64,000 nucleotides of DNA from Gallionella sp. (lineage in GTDB: Bacteria; Pseudomonadota; Gammaproteobacteria; Burkholderiales; Gallionellaceae): positions 1-64,000 of the forward strand of contig JAQVVH010000002.1 in assembly GCA_028699065.1 (NCBI GenBank). The letters run 5' to 3'. How positions within the stretch are numbered: the stretch's first letter is position 1; each line of letters begins with the position of its first letter. Both the position numbers and the translations under genes were made by a program. This document shows positions 13,780 to 22,482 of the stretch, piece after piece. The notes beneath the pieces were generated by a model that saw only the letters and a list, made by a program, of their open reading frames with translations, was not told where the DNA came from and did not search any database.

Positions 13780-14105
13780 ACCGCGCTTACCGCAATTATC
13801 GCGGGGTGACGGTGTTGTCCCCGGAGGGAAAGGTATGGAAGGCGCTCTCGGCATGGGATGCAAAAGCGGCCGGGGTGAAGCCGCTGAATGGCCCGGTGTG
13901 CTGCCGGATGACGCTGCACCCCAAACTGACGAAATCCGGCGAGGCCAGCAAAACACGGATGGACTTGGACGCAATCTTCAAGCTGGCGCTGGATGCGCTG
14001 AACGGAATCGCCTGGCAGGACGATAAGCAGATCGTTGAGCTGTCCGCACGAATTGGTGAGCCGGTCATTGATGGTGGTTTGTCTGTGGAGGTGTCTAGTG
14101 CTTAA
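13752..14105 (+). CDS. rusA: Holliday-junction resolvase RusA
   Basis: A 117-residue RusA-type endonuclease. The start chosen is TTG 13752, so that the protein begins MRLMYPVPLNRAYRNYRG, as family members do; ATG 13761 is the alternative, and the longer frame from 13512 would overlap the Ref gene. The conserved acidic signature is present in KTRMDLDAIFKLALDALNGI and WQDDKQIVELSA, which supply the metal-binding Asp residues. It resolves four-way junctions late in phage recombination before packaging. Confidence 0.88.
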   Translation: MRLMYPVPLNRAYRNYRGVTVLSPEGKVWKALSAWDAKAAGVKPLNGPVCCRMTLHPKLTKSGEASKTRMDLDAIFKLALDALNGIAWQDDKQIVELSARIGEPVIDGGLSVEVSSA

Positions 14106-14280
14106 ACCCCAAAAACCTTTTCATGCCGCGCTTCCTATTGAGGCGCAGCAGATGTTGCGTCGGGCCTGTCAGGTGCAGAACACGCCAGACGATCCGATGG
14201 CAAAGATAAAAGCGATCGATCGGGCGAATTCGAAGATCAGGACGATGTTCCCACGTCTGTTCAAGTGGGATGAAACATGA
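14098..14280 (+). CDS. Small hypothetical protein
   Basis: A 60-residue protein with a GTG start at 14098, chosen because TGGAGGTGTCTA lies directly upstream; the longer frame lies inside rusA. It contains the helical stretch LPIEAQQMLRRACQVQN and a basic C-terminus (SKIRTMFPRLFKWDET). It sits between rusA and the HTH gene before the terminase. Unknown function. Confidence 0.55.
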   Translation: MLKPQKPFHAALPIEAQQMLRRACQVQNTPDDPMAKIKAIDRANSKIRTMFPRLFKWDET

Positions 14281-14507
14281 GGGTGGCGGTCAATGAAGCG
14301 GGGTTGCGGATTGGTGAGGATCATCCGAACGCCAAGTTGACCGACCATGAAGTTGAGCTAATCAGATCGCTGCACGAGAGCGGCATGGGTTATCAGGCGA
14401 TAGCCGACAAGTTCGACATCAACAAGAGCGCGGTTGCCAAGATTTGCAGGTATGAGCGCCGGGCGCAATATGTGGCTGATTACAAAATTGTGCGGGGAGC
14501 AGTATGA
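14277..14507 (+). CDS. Small HTH protein near terminase
   Basis: A 76-residue protein: EDHPNAKLTDHEVELIRSLH, then SGMGYQAIADKFDINKSAVAKICRYERR, a resolvase-type helix-turn-helix common in small phage proteins next to terminase or homing nucleases. It could regulate late transcription or help recognise the packaging site. Overlaps its neighbours by ATGA-type junctions. Confidence 0.65.
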   Translation: MRVAVNEAGLRIGEDHPNAKLTDHEVELIRSLHESGMGYQAIADKFDINKSAVAKICRYERRAQYVADYKIVRGAV

Positions 14508-15034
14508 CAAGAGCGGTTCGAAAAGTTATCCACAAGCCAGCGGATCACATTGAGAAAATCCTGCTGTGGATTAGTGAAGGCAAAACGCTGCGCGATTATT
14601 GCAGGCAGGAAAATTCCCCGTCATTCCAGTTGGTTTATTTGTGGCTGGATAAAGACCCTGACTTTGCTGGACGCTTCGCGCGCGCACGTGAGATAGGTGC
14701 AGATGCTATTGCAGCAGAAGCCCTTGAGATTGCTGACACGCCAATAATCGGCGAGGAAACCGAGGATGACGGAGATAAGCTGAAGGTCAAGCGCGGCGAC
14801 ATGCTGGGACACCGAAAGCTGCAGGTAGAAACCCGGCTCAAGCTGCTGGCAAAGTGGTTCCCGCAAAAGTATGGCGATCATTCCAGCTTGGAGCTAACAG
14901 GCGCTGGTGGGGGGCCGGTCCAGTTCAGCGATACGGAACGCGCAGCCAGAATAGCCGCGATACTGGCAGGTGCAAAGAAGCGCGCGAAGGCTGCGAAGTC
15001 TCGCAAGGGTGGCAATGGCTCAGGCGACGTTTGA
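14504..15034 (+). CDS. terS: Terminase small subunit
   Basis: A 176-residue protein of the terminase-small-subunit type. The N-terminal HTH-like part (ILLWISEGKTLRDYCRQENS, FQLVYLWLDKDPDFAGRFARARE) and the helical middle (GADAIAAEALEIADTP, GHRKLQVETRLKLLAKWFPQKYGD) match the family found in many prophages. It recognises the phage packaging start and forms a ring on the large subunit. The C-terminus is Lys-rich. It overlaps the large subunit gene by 20 bp and is preceded by GGGAGCAGT before the ATG. Confidence 0.85.
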   Translation: MTRAVRKVIHKPADHIEKILLWISEGKTLRDYCRQENSPSFQLVYLWLDKDPDFAGRFARAREIGADAIAAEALEIADTPIIGEETEDDGDKLKVKRGDMLGHRKLQVETRLKLLAKWFPQKYGDHSSLELTGAGGGPVQFSDTERAARIAAILAGAKKRAKAAKSRKGGNGSGDV

Positions 15035-16616
15035 TCCAGAGCTGCTGCCTTATCTCACCAAGGAAGAGCTTGCCGAACTGGACTCCCTGCTTGCCAGCGA
15101 CCCGACACTTTGGCGGCCGCTGCCGGGCCCGCAGTCGGTGGCTTACGAGTCAAGGGCTGACATCATCGGGTATGGCGGCGCCGCAGGTGGCGGTAAAACC
15201 GATCTGGCATGTGGCAAGGCACTGACCCGGCATCGCAAGGTGATGATGCTGCGCCGGGTGGGCACTGAGCTGACCAGCATCGTCGATCGGCTGGAAGAGT
15301 TACTTGGCAGCCGGGACGGATACAACGGGAAGGACAATATCTGGCGGTTGCCGAAGTTGCAGATCGAGCTGGGCGCTGTGCCGAATTCAGGGGATGAGCG
15401 CAAGTTCCAGGGGCGTCCGCACGATTTGCTGGTGTTCGATGAGGCGACAAACTTTCTGGCGCAGCAGGTGCGGTTTTTACTGGGATGGCTGCGCACCACT
15501 GTCCCGGGTCAGATTTGTCAGGCGCTGCTGACATTCAACCCGCCGACAAGCGCCGAAGGGCGCTGGGTGATCGAGTTCTTCGCGCCGTGGCTGGATCGGA
15601 AGTTTCCAAGCCCGGCCAAGCCAGGCGAGTTGCGCTGGGCGGCCTCTATCCCTGCCGATGCGAAATACCCGAACGGGCGCGATTTGTGGGTGGACGATGG
15701 GCGGCCGTTTGTGCTGGAAGATGGTGAGCCCTGCTATGACTACGATCCGAAGAAGTATTCGAAGGACGACATCATTACGCCGCTCTCTCGCACGTTCATT
15801 CCATCGCGCATTACTGACAATCCTTATCTATTGGGGACGGGCTATATGGCACAACTACAGGCACTTCCTGAGCCGCTGCGCAGCCAGATGCTGAAGGGCG
15901 ACTTTTCCGCAGGGATTGAGGATGATCCATGGCAGGTGATTCCAACGGCATGGGTGGAGGCGGCACAGGCGAGGTGGAAGCGGCCGGACAAGCTGGCACC
16001 AATGGATTCTCTTGGCGTAGACGTGGCCAGAGGCGGGAAGGACAACACGATTCTTGCCCGGCGCCATGGGTTCTGGTTTGACGAGCCGCTGGTGTATCCG
16101 GGCAGCGCCACCCCCGATGGCCCGAAGGTGGCCGGGTTGACGATGGCAGCGATGCGCAACAGCGCGGTGATTCACCTCGATGTCATTGGCGTGGGATCGT
16201 CCCCTTATGATTTTCTGCGCGAGGCCAGGCAGCAGGTGGTGGGCGTCAATGTGGCAGAGTCGGCGATTGGTACTGATCGGTCTGGACGCTTGTGCTTCAA
16301 GAATCAGCGCAGCGAATTGTGGTGGCGCATGCGCGAGGCGCTTGATCCGGAGAGCAACAATGGAATTGCGTTGCCGCCCGATCCTAGGCTATTGGCTGAT
16401 TTATGCGCGCCGACATGGAAGCTGTCTGGTGCGACCATCTACGTGGCCAGCCGGGATGAGATTATCGACAAGATAGGGCGCTCGCCAGACTTCGGCAGCG
16501 CCTATGTGCTGGCCCTCATGGATACACCGAAGCGCGCGGCCCTCAGCGCCCTGGGCGGAAACAGGCGCGGGGACTACGACCCGTATGCGAAGAGGGATTA
16601 CGACCCTTATGGCTAG
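15015..16616 (+). CDS. terL: Terminase large subunit
   Basis: A 533-residue packaging ATPase/nuclease. Walker A is GYGGAAGGGKT (about 53-63), Walker B LLVFDEAT (about 138-145, with the catalytic DE) and the coupling motif lies in LTFNPP. The RNase-H-like nuclease domain begins at SLGVDVARGGKDNTI with the first acidic residue, and later acidic positions follow. The start at 15015 is chosen because the longer frame lies inside terS. It docks at the portal, drives DNA into the prohead and cuts the concatemer. Confidence 0.93.
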   Translation: MAQATFDPELLPYLTKEELAELDSLLASDPTLWRPLPGPQSVAYESRADIIGYGGAAGGGKTDLACGKALTRHRKVMMLRRVGTELTSIVDRLEELLGSRDGYNGKDNIWRLPKLQIELGAVPNSGDERKFQGRPHDLLVFDEATNFLAQQVRFLLGWLRTTVPGQICQALLTFNPPTSAEGRWVIEFFAPWLDRKFPSPAKPGELRWAASIPADAKYPNGRDLWVDDGRPFVLEDGEPCYDYDPKKYSKDDIITPLSRTFIPSRITDNPYLLGTGYMAQLQALPEPLRSQMLKGDFSAGIEDDPWQVIPTAWVEAAQARWKRPDKLAPMDSLGVDVARGGKDNTILARRHGFWFDEPLVYPGSATPDGPKVAGLTMAAMRNSAVIHLDVIGVGSSPYDFLREARQQVVGVNVAESAIGTDRSGRLCFKNQRSELWWRMREALDPESNNGIALPPDPRLLADLCAPTWKLSGATIYVASRDEIIDKIGRSPDFGSAYVLALMDTPKRAALSALGGNRRGDYDPYAKRDYDPYG

Positions 16617-16617
16617 G

Positions 16618-16655
16618 GTGCCCGTGTTGCTGTGTCACGCGCATAGGCTTGCGCC
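16618..16655 (+). promoter_or_regulatory. GTGCCCGTG element 1 (candidate late promoter)
   Basis: GTGCCCGTG at 16618-16626 begins two bases after the terL stop, with ATAGGCTTGC at 16643. The same 9-mer, with a similar block 25 bp downstream, appears at 19952, 25813 and 36470, always just after a stop codon and before a new gene. Confidence 0.55.
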
Positions 16656-17114
16656 ATGGATCCAATCACCATCAAGCGCTGCACCGTCGATGAGATAGCG
16701 TGCGCCCCTAATCTGCCCGATCTGCTGGCGGAGTATGCCGCTGAATCAGCGCTCGACGATCTTGGCTCGGCCAATCCGCAGTTCGAAACCTACCGGATGA
16801 TGCAAGAAGTAGGCGTTGCCCATGTGCTTGGCGCATTCCAGGGCGAAACGCTTATCGGCTTTCTGGTGCTGCTGGTGTCCGTCGTGCCGCACTTTGGCAG
16901 GCCGATAGCCTCGACCGAATCCTATTTTGTGGCTCAGGTGGTGCGCAAGTCTGGCGCCGGACTGAAACTGCTGCACGAGGCCGAGAAGATTGCCAGGGAA
17001 TCTGGCGCCGTGGGTTTGTTTGTCAGTGCGCCGACGGGCAGCCGTCTGGCGCAGGTATTGCCGGGTGTCGGCTACCGCGAAACCAACCGCCTTTATTACC
17101 GGGGAATGCAATGA
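16656..17114 (+). CDS. GNAT-family acetyltransferase
   Basis: A 152-residue GNAT-fold protein: MDPITIKRCTVDEI, then GFLVLLVSVVPHFGRP, SYFVAQVVRKSGAGLKLLHEAEKIARESG, where VRKSGAGLKLL fits the acetyl-CoA pyrophosphate-binding loop (R/Q-x-x-G-x-G/A), and a final YRETNRLYYRGM. Such genes sit between terminase and portal in several podovirus prophages. Substrate unknown; it may modify a virion or host protein. Preceded by a GTGCCCGTG element. Confidence 0.75.
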   Translation: MDPITIKRCTVDEIACAPNLPDLLAEYAAESALDDLGSANPQFETYRMMQEVGVAHVLGAFQGETLIGFLVLLVSVVPHFGRPIASTESYFVAQVVRKSGAGLKLLHEAEKIARESGAVGLFVSAPTGSRLAQVLPGVGYRETNRLYYRGMQ

Positions 17115-17572
17115 GCAACCTGATTCCCACTGAGGGGCGAATTCCGGCCATGACTGAAGAGGCCGTCAATATGGTGCGCGAGTTCGAAGCGAAGGCCAGA
17201 AAGCTGCAGCAGGTCGATATTCCCACGGATCACGTTATCCATGGCGGCATGTATGCGCGGACTATCCCCATTCCTGCCGGGGTGGTGTTGACCGGGGTAT
17301 TCATTCAGGTGCCAACCATTCTGGTGCTGGATGGCGATGTCACCGTCAATGCCGGCGATCAACCTGTCCGTCTGACTGGGCGCCGGATACTGGCCGCCAG
17401 CGCAAACCGCAGGCAAGTGTTTTTCGCGCATGCCGATTCTATTCTGACCATGCTGTTTGCCACGCAGGCAAAAACCGTCAGCGAGGCCGAGGATGAATTC
17501 ACCAACGAGGCGCATCTGCTGATGTCAAGACAGCCGGATGCCGTCAATCACGTCACCATCACAGGAGAATAA
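17111..17572 (+). CDS. Hypothetical phage protein
   Basis: A 153-residue protein with an N-terminal helix (TEEAVNMVREFEAKARKLQQ) followed by a beta-rich, cupin-like half (DHVIHGGMYARTIPIPAG, VVLTGVFIQVPTILVLDGDVTV, GRRILAASANRRQVFFAHAD) that suggests a jelly-roll. It is common next to the GNAT gene in related phages as I recall it; role unknown. Its ATG overlaps the stop of the GNAT gene. Confidence 0.65.
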   Translation: MSNLIPTEGRIPAMTEEAVNMVREFEAKARKLQQVDIPTDHVIHGGMYARTIPIPAGVVLTGVFIQVPTILVLDGDVTVNAGDQPVRLTGRRILAASANRRQVFFAHADSILTMLFATQAKTVSEAEDEFTNEAHLLMSRQPDAVNHVTITGE

Positions 17573-17574
17573 CT

Positions 17575-17940
17575 ATGTCAGGTGCAGCGAGTGCAGCAAT
17601 GGTGGCCGTCGGCTCGATGGCCGCTGGCGTTGGAACAGCGTCGGCAATCGGATTGGGCTTAGCCGCTGGATCAATGGTTAACCAGTACCAAACTGGAAAG
17701 AAACAAACAAACATGCAGCAGATGGCTACCGCAAAAGCAGAGGCGGCCGCAACAAAGACTGCCGCGCAAGCCGATCAGGCCATGAATCGCGCCAACCAGA
17801 AGAAGCCTGACACGGCTGCTGCCTTATCTTCCGCGCAGCAGGCGGGCGGCGCAGGTCAGTCCGGAACGCTGCTCACAGGGCCGGCAGGGGTTGACCCGAA
17901 TTCGCTGGTGCTGGGCAAAAACACTTTGTTGGGCATGTAA
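17575..17940 (+). CDS. Hypothetical structural protein with hydrophobic N-terminus
   Basis: A 121-residue, Ala/Gly-rich protein. Residues 4-36 form a long hydrophobic stretch (MVAVGSMAAGVGTASAIGLG), then comes a Gln/Ala-rich helix (MQQMATAKAEAAATKTAAQA) and a conserved-looking end with TLLTGPAGVDPNSLVLGKNTLLG. The TGP-G-D-P end is common in small virion-associated proteins upstream of podovirus portal genes. Good ribosome site (CAGGAGAATAACT). Confidence 0.6.
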   Translation: MSGAASAAMVAVGSMAAGVGTASAIGLGLAAGSMVNQYQTGKKQTNMQQMATAKAEAAATKTAAQADQAMNRANQKKPDTAAALSSAQQAGGAGQSGTLLTGPAGVDPNSLVLGKNTLLGM

Positions 17941-19608
17941 ATGGAGATCGATCGCACATTGCTCCTGCGCCGCTGGCAGGCGCTCAAATCAGAGCGCTCG
18001 TCATGGATCGAGCATTGGCGCGACATCAGCACCTACCTGTTGCCGAGGTCGGGCCGGTTCTTTATTCAGGATAGAAACAAGGGCCAGCGCAAGTACAACA
18101 GCATCTATGACAACACGGGAGGGCGGGCGCTGCGCGTATTGGCTGCAGGCATGATGTCAGGCATGACCAGCCCGGCGCGGCCATGGTTCAGGCTGGCAAC
18201 CTCCGATCCAGACCTGATGAAGTATGCGCCGGTCAAGGTATGGCTGAACGATGTGACGATGCTCATGCACACGATATTTCAGCGCTCCAATACCTATCGT
18301 GCGCTGCATTCGATGTATGAGGAGCTTGGCGCTTTTGGAACGTCGGCAAGCATCATCATGCCGGACTATCAAAACGTCATTCACCACTTTCCTCTGACGA
18401 TAGGCGAATACGCCATTGCCACCAACTGGAAGGGTGAGGTGACGACGCTATACCGCGAATTCCAGAAGTCGGTACATGAGCTGGTCAAGGAATTTGGCTT
18501 CGACAAATGCAGTTCTATGGTGCAGTCGATGTACAAAAACGGGAATCTGGACGCTTGGGTGACGGTGGTTCACGCCATTGAGCCGCGCGAGGATCGCGAC
18601 CCCAGCAAGCGTGACTCCAAGAATATGCCGTGGCGCTCGGTGTATTTTGAGCTTCAGGGCGGGCAGCAGACATTTTTGCGCGAATCTGGATTCCGACGCT
18701 TTCCGGCGGTTTGCCCGCGCTGGGCGGTGGCTGGCGGCGACATCTATGGCAACTGCCCGGGGCAGGAAGCGCTTGGCGACATCAAGCAGCTACAGCATGA
18801 GCAGCTGCGCAAAGCCCAGGGTATCGACGCCAAAAGCAATCCACCACTGCAAGTTCCCGGAATTCTCAAAGGCAAGGATGTGGATCGTCTGCCGGGCGGG
18901 ATTACCTATGTGGACGTAACCGGCAATAGCAATACTATTCAGCCGATGTTCGATGGGCGATACCTGGATTTGTCGCATCTGCTTCAGGATATTCAGGACG
19001 TGCGCGGACGGGTAAACGGCTCGTTCTACGCCGATCTGTTCTTGATGCTGGCCAACAACACCGACAGCCGCATGACCGCAACCGAGGTGGCTGAGCGCCA
19101 TGAGGAAAAGCTGCTCATGCTTGGGCCGGTCTTGGAGCGCCTACAGAACGAACTATTGGATCCGCTGGTTGAAATGACATTCGATCAGATCATGGAGGCC
19201 GGCATCGTGCCGCCACCACCAAAAGAGCTGCAAGGTCATGACCTCAATGTAGAGCTGGTCAGCATGCTGGCGCAGGCGCAACGCGCCGTTGGCACCAACA
19301 GCATCGATCGCTTCGTCGGCAACCTTGGTGCGGTGGCGCAGTTCAAGCCGGAAGTCTTGGACAAGTTTGATTCAGACCAATGGGTGAACATCTATTCCGA
19401 ATCTCTTGGCTTGGATCCGCAGATCATCGTGCCGGATGAAGAGGTGCAAGCTATTCGCAGTCAGCGCGCAGAGGCGCAGAAAGCCGCACAACAGGCTGCA
19501 TTGGTGAATCAAGGCGCAGATACCGCACAAAAACTTGCATCCGCCAAGACCGGCGATCAAAGCGTTCTAACAGATGTCACCCGCGCATTCAGCGGGTACA
19601 CAACATAA
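17941..19608 (+). CDS. Portal protein (head-to-tail connector)
   Basis: A 555-residue portal of the podovirus head-tail connecting family. Recognisable parts are WIEHWRDISTYLLPRSGRFF, IYDNTGGRALRVLAAGMMSGMTSPARPWFRL, YEELGAFGTSASIIMPDY, GDIKQLQHEQLRKAQGIDAK and NTDSRMTATEVAERHEEKL. It forms the dodecameric channel through which DNA enters and leaves. The start directly follows the preceding stop. Position after terminase and before scaffold and capsid agrees. Confidence 0.92.
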   Translation: MEIDRTLLLRRWQALKSERSSWIEHWRDISTYLLPRSGRFFIQDRNKGQRKYNSIYDNTGGRALRVLAAGMMSGMTSPARPWFRLATSDPDLMKYAPVKVWLNDVTMLMHTIFQRSNTYRALHSMYEELGAFGTSASIIMPDYQNVIHHFPLTIGEYAIATNWKGEVTTLYREFQKSVHELVKEFGFDKCSSMVQSMYKNGNLDAWVTVVHAIEPREDRDPSKRDSKNMPWRSVYFELQGGQQTFLRESGFRRFPAVCPRWAVAGGDIYGNCPGQEALGDIKQLQHEQLRKAQGIDAKSNPPLQVPGILKGKDVDRLPGGITYVDVTGNSNTIQPMFDGRYLDLSHLLQDIQDVRGRVNGSFYADLFLMLANNTDSRMTATEVAERHEEKLLMLGPVLERLQNELLDPLVEMTFDQIMEAGIVPPPPKELQGHDLNVELVSMLAQAQRAVGTNSIDRFVGNLGAVAQFKPEVLDKFDSDQWVNIYSESLGLDPQIIVPDEEVQAIRSQRAEAQKAAQQAALVNQGADTAQKLASAKTGDQSVLTDVTRAFSGYTT

Positions 19609-19620
19609 AGGAGCATGACC

Positions 19621-19944
19621 ATGGCACTGACCAGCTTGAAGCGTGATGACGATGATGGCGCTTATGAGTTTCACGAAAATGTTTTCGGGTATGGCACCGA
19701 GATTTTCTTGGACGGCGAACAGACCGAAAAGATGGGGCTGAAGCGCCTGGCTGCCGGCCAATCAGTAACGATCAAAGCGACGGGCATTGTGACGCGATCC
19801 ACTGAGCAGATTGAGGCCGACAAGGATAGCGGGGGCAAAGATATTTCCCTGGCCATCCAGCTGACGGCAATTGATGTCAGCCCAACCGGCACGGCGAATG
19901 CAGCCCGCGCGGCAGCTGTTCTGTACGGAGATGATGAGGATTAA
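19621..19944 (+). CDS. Hypothetical late protein
   Basis: A 107-residue protein; ATG 19621 is preferred over 19615 because of the spacing from AAAGGAG. It contains ENVFGYGTEIFLDGEQTEKMGLKRLAAGQSVTIKA and DISLAIQLTAIDVSPTG, a beta-rich pattern suggesting a small structural or capsid-associated protein. It sits between portal and the Bbp19-like gene. Unknown function. Confidence 0.6.
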   Translation: MALTSLKRDDDDGAYEFHENVFGYGTEIFLDGEQTEKMGLKRLAAGQSVTIKATGIVTRSTEQIEADKDSGGKDISLAIQLTAIDVSPTGTANAARAAAVLYGDDED

Positions 19945-19951
19945 GACAGGG

Positions 19952-19989
19952 GTGCCCGTGTCTCGATTGATGCGTCATATCGTTCTGCC
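19952..19989 (+). promoter_or_regulatory. GTGCCCGTG element 2 (candidate late promoter)
   Basis: GTGCCCGTG at 19952-19960, with ATATCGTT beginning 25 bp after the element start, lies between the stop at 19944 and the ATG at 19990. Confidence 0.55.
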
Positions 19990-20298
19990 ATGAGTCGCAA
20001 AGCTGACATCTTAGATATTCAGGGACAGGAGCAGCAGCTGGAGGAATCCGAACGCCGCGCAAAACTGTCCGAGAAGCAGGAGATGGACGACTGGAAGTGG
20101 CTCATGAGCGACAAGCGGGGGAGGCGAATAGCTTTCAGGCTTATCGATATGGCAGGTGTACACCGCCCATCTATCGATCAGAACACTGCCGCAATGGCCT
20201 TCAAGGAGGGCAAACGGTGGTTCGGAACCCTGATCATGGAGAAGCTGGAACGGCACTGCTTTGATCGTTATCTCGACATGCTCAAGGAGAGTAAATAA
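19990..20298 (+). CDS. Bbp19-like phage protein
   Basis: A 102-residue protein resembling the Bbp19 family named from Bordetella phage BPP-1: after a charged helix (QQLEESERRAKLSEKQEMDD) comes the conserved block WLMSDKRGRRIAFRLIDMAG, VHRPSI, AAMAFKEGKRWFGTLIMEKL and FDRYLDMLKE. Members are found before scaffold and capsid genes; biochemical function is not known. The ATG follows GTGCCCGTG element 2 by about 30 bp. Confidence 0.8.
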   Translation: MSRKADILDIQGQEQQLEESERRAKLSEKQEMDDWKWLMSDKRGRRIAFRLIDMAGVHRPSIDQNTAAMAFKEGKRWFGTLIMEKLERHCFDRYLDMLKESK

Positions 20299-20930
20299 TG
20301 GCAGACGAACCGCTGATTGGCGAAGGTTCCCAAGTAGCCTCACAGCAAGCCGCCGGAGATCCGGCTGCCAATGGCCAACCAGCCAGCGGCGAAGGAGAAG
20401 GTGGCGAACAACCAGCAGCAGGCGCAGCACCTAACGGGGAACCGGGAGGTGGCACAAATGGTGACGATGACGCGCCGGAAGGTGCGCCAGAAAAGTACGA
20501 GTTTACGGCAGGTGAGGGTCTTTCTCTTGATGAGACAGTCATCGGCGCATTCTCAGAAGTCGCCAAGGATTTGAACCTGACGCAAGACGCGGCACAGAAG
20601 GTGCTCGACAAGATGGCCCCGGTGATTGCCAGCCGTCAAGCAGAGCAAATTCAAGCTGTTCAGTCAGGCTGGCGCGAAGCGGCAATGAAAGACACGGAAT
20701 ATGGCGGCGAAAAGCTCGGCGAAAACGTGGCCATTGCACAAAAGGCGCTTGATCAATTCGGATCCGAGGAATTCAAGACGCTGCTGAAGGAATCCGGTTT
20801 TGGTAATCATCCCGAGGTTATTCGGGCATTTTACCGGGTCGGGAAGGCAACATCCCCTGACGGGATCGTGATGGGCAAAACACCGAACGCCACGAAAAAC
20901 GCCGGTGATGTTCTTTATGACAAATCTTAA
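20298..20930 (+). CDS. Capsid scaffolding protein
   Basis: A 210-residue protein with a Gly/Ala/Glu-rich, disordered acidic N-terminal third, then EKYEFTAGEGLSLDETVIGAFSEVAKDLNLTQDAAQKVLDKMAP, an extended helix, and a C-terminal GFGNHPEVIRAFYRVGKA block. These are typical of podovirus scaffold/capsid assembly proteins encoded just before the major capsid gene. It would guide prohead assembly and be lost before or during packaging. Ribosome site AAGGAGAGTAAATA before ATG. Confidence 0.8.
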   Translation: MADEPLIGEGSQVASQQAAGDPAANGQPASGEGEGGEQPAAGAAPNGEPGGGTNGDDDAPEGAPEKYEFTAGEGLSLDETVIGAFSEVAKDLNLTQDAAQKVLDKMAPVIASRQAEQIQAVQSGWREAAMKDTEYGGEKLGENVAIAQKALDQFGSEEFKTLLKESGFGNHPEVIRAFYRVGKATSPDGIVMGKTPNATKNAGDVLYDKS

Positions 20931-20947
20931 AGTGAGGTAAACAGAAA

Positions 20948-22012
20948 ATGCCAGCTATCCCTATCGTATCCGGGCGTAATACGCTCATCGACGTTGCCAA
21001 GTCCTTCGGGCCTGATGGCAAGGTCGCCATCGTCGCTGAACTGCTCAACCAGTCCAACGAAATCATCAGCTACCTGCCTTTCTTCGAGGGCAATCTGGCC
21101 ACTGGCCACAAGGGCGTTGTACGCGCCGGTCTGCCGACCGTTGCCCTGCGCAGCTTCTACAAGGGCGTCAAGGCCAGCAAGTCCGGCCGCGCGACCATCG
21201 AAGATGTGTGCGCAATGGCCGAGGGTCGCAACGAGATCGACAAGGATCTGGCCGACCTGAACGGCAACACGCAGGCGTTCCGTCTGTCCGAGGGACTGGC
21301 CTTCGTTGAGGCGATGAACCAGACCTTTGCGCAGCAGCTCATCTACGGCGACACCTCGCAAAACCCTGACGGCGTGCTTGGCCTGACCCCGCGCTACAAC
21401 TCGCTGGCCGCGCAATCCGGCGCAAACATCATTGATGCCGGTGGTGTTGGCGTGGACAACACCTCTGTCTGGCTGATCGTCGCCTCGGAAAATACCGTGG
21501 CAGGCGTCTATCCGAAGGCATCGCAGGCTGGGCTGCATCAGCAGGACTTGGGCGAAATCGACGCCTTCGACGAGAACGGCGACCGCTTCCGTGCTTACGC
21601 TGAATTGTGGAAGTGGAAGTTCGGTCTGCACGTCAAGGATTGGCGCTATGCCGTGCGCATTGCCAACATCGATGTGTCTGATCTGACCGGACAGGTAAAT
21701 ACCCAGGCGATCACCGCTGCGACATGGCTGAACAAGCTGATGATCAAGGCGCTGGCTCGCATCCCTTCGATGGGTATGGGTACACCGATGTTCCTGGCAT
21801 CCCGCACCGTCAAGGAAATGCTGTCTATCGGCGCACTGGACAAATCGCAAAACGCGCTGTCCTTCACCGAAGGCGTCAACCAGTACGGCACCGTGGGCGC
21901 AGGTTCTGTGGCCGGCCAAGGCACCGGCATCCAGGGTGGTCAACTGAAGTTCATGGGCGTGCCCGTGCTTACAGTGGATCAGATTCTTTCCACTGAGGCC
22001 CGCGTGGTCTAA
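20948..22012 (+). CDS. Major capsid protein
   Basis: A 354-residue major capsid protein of the HK97-fold type seen in BPP-1-like podoviruses. Features: VAELLNQSNEIISYLPFFEGN, SEGLAFVEAMNQTFAQQLIYGD, NTSVWLIVASENTVAGVYPK, VKDWRYAVRIANIDVSDL, and a C-terminal FMGVPVLTVDQILSTEA. The codon usage is notably C/G-biased relative to the rest of the phage, as usual for a highly expressed gene. It builds the icosahedral shell on the scaffold. Placed between scaffold and a cement-protein-like gene. Confidence 0.9.
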   Translation: MPAIPIVSGRNTLIDVAKSFGPDGKVAIVAELLNQSNEIISYLPFFEGNLATGHKGVVRAGLPTVALRSFYKGVKASKSGRATIEDVCAMAEGRNEIDKDLADLNGNTQAFRLSEGLAFVEAMNQTFAQQLIYGDTSQNPDGVLGLTPRYNSLAAQSGANIIDAGGVGVDNTSVWLIVASENTVAGVYPKASQAGLHQQDLGEIDAFDENGDRFRAYAELWKWKFGLHVKDWRYAVRIANIDVSDLTGQVNTQAITAATWLNKLMIKALARIPSMGMGTPMFLASRTVKEMLSIGALDKSQNALSFTEGVNQYGTVGAGSVAGQGTGIQGGQLKFMGVPVLTVDQILSTEARVV

Positions 22013-22028
22013 CCGAAGGAGAACAAAA

Positions 22029-22469
22029 ATGGGAATGCTTGATAACTCTACCAAGCTGGCTATTGCGCAGGCGGTTGTCAACGTCGGCGACACGGCTAGC
22101 ACCAACTATTACGACAACGGCTCTGCGAATGTTTCCGACATTTCGATGACCGGCGAAAACCTGTGGATCAATGCCGAGGTGACTACTGCTGCAACCTCTG
22201 CCGGTGCCGCAACCCTTCAGGCGGTGTTGCAGGATTCTGCCGATGGCGTGACCTTCGCTGATGTGGCGGCGGGCCAGGTGGTCGCATTGGCCGGGTTGGT
22301 CGCTGGTGCTTCGCTGCTGCGGATTCAGCCGCCGGCTGGCATGCGCCGCTATTTCCGCATTGCATGGCGCGTGGGCACTGCTGCACTGACCGCTGGCAAC
22401 TTCAGCGCATACGTCAGCAACTCCATCCAGCGTAATGTTGCGCGTCCGTCTGGATTTGCGGTCGCTTAA
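22029..22469 (+). CDS. Bbp16-like capsid cement protein
   Basis: A 146-residue beta-rich protein (GENLWINAEVTTAATSAG, ATLQAVLQDSADGVTFADV, LLRIQPPAGMRRYFRIAWRV, FSAYVSNSIQRN) matching the jelly-roll cement protein encoded directly after the capsid gene in BPP-1 (Bbp16). It would form clamp-like dimers on the capsid surface. Ribosome site AAGGAGAACAAAA. Recognition rests on pattern and position. Confidence 0.78.
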   Translation: MGMLDNSTKLAIAQAVVNVGDTASTNYYDNGSANVSDISMTGENLWINAEVTTAATSAGAATLQAVLQDSADGVTFADVAAGQVVALAGLVAGASLLRIQPPAGMRRYFRIAWRVGTAALTAGNFSAYVSNSIQRNVARPSGFAVA

Positions 22470-22482
22470 TAAGGGGTGAGTC

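Noticed and set aside
20927..22105. 392-residue ORF antisense to the major capsid gene
   Set aside because: It mirrors the strong codon bias of the capsid gene; no domain, no ribosome site, wrong strand for the late operon.
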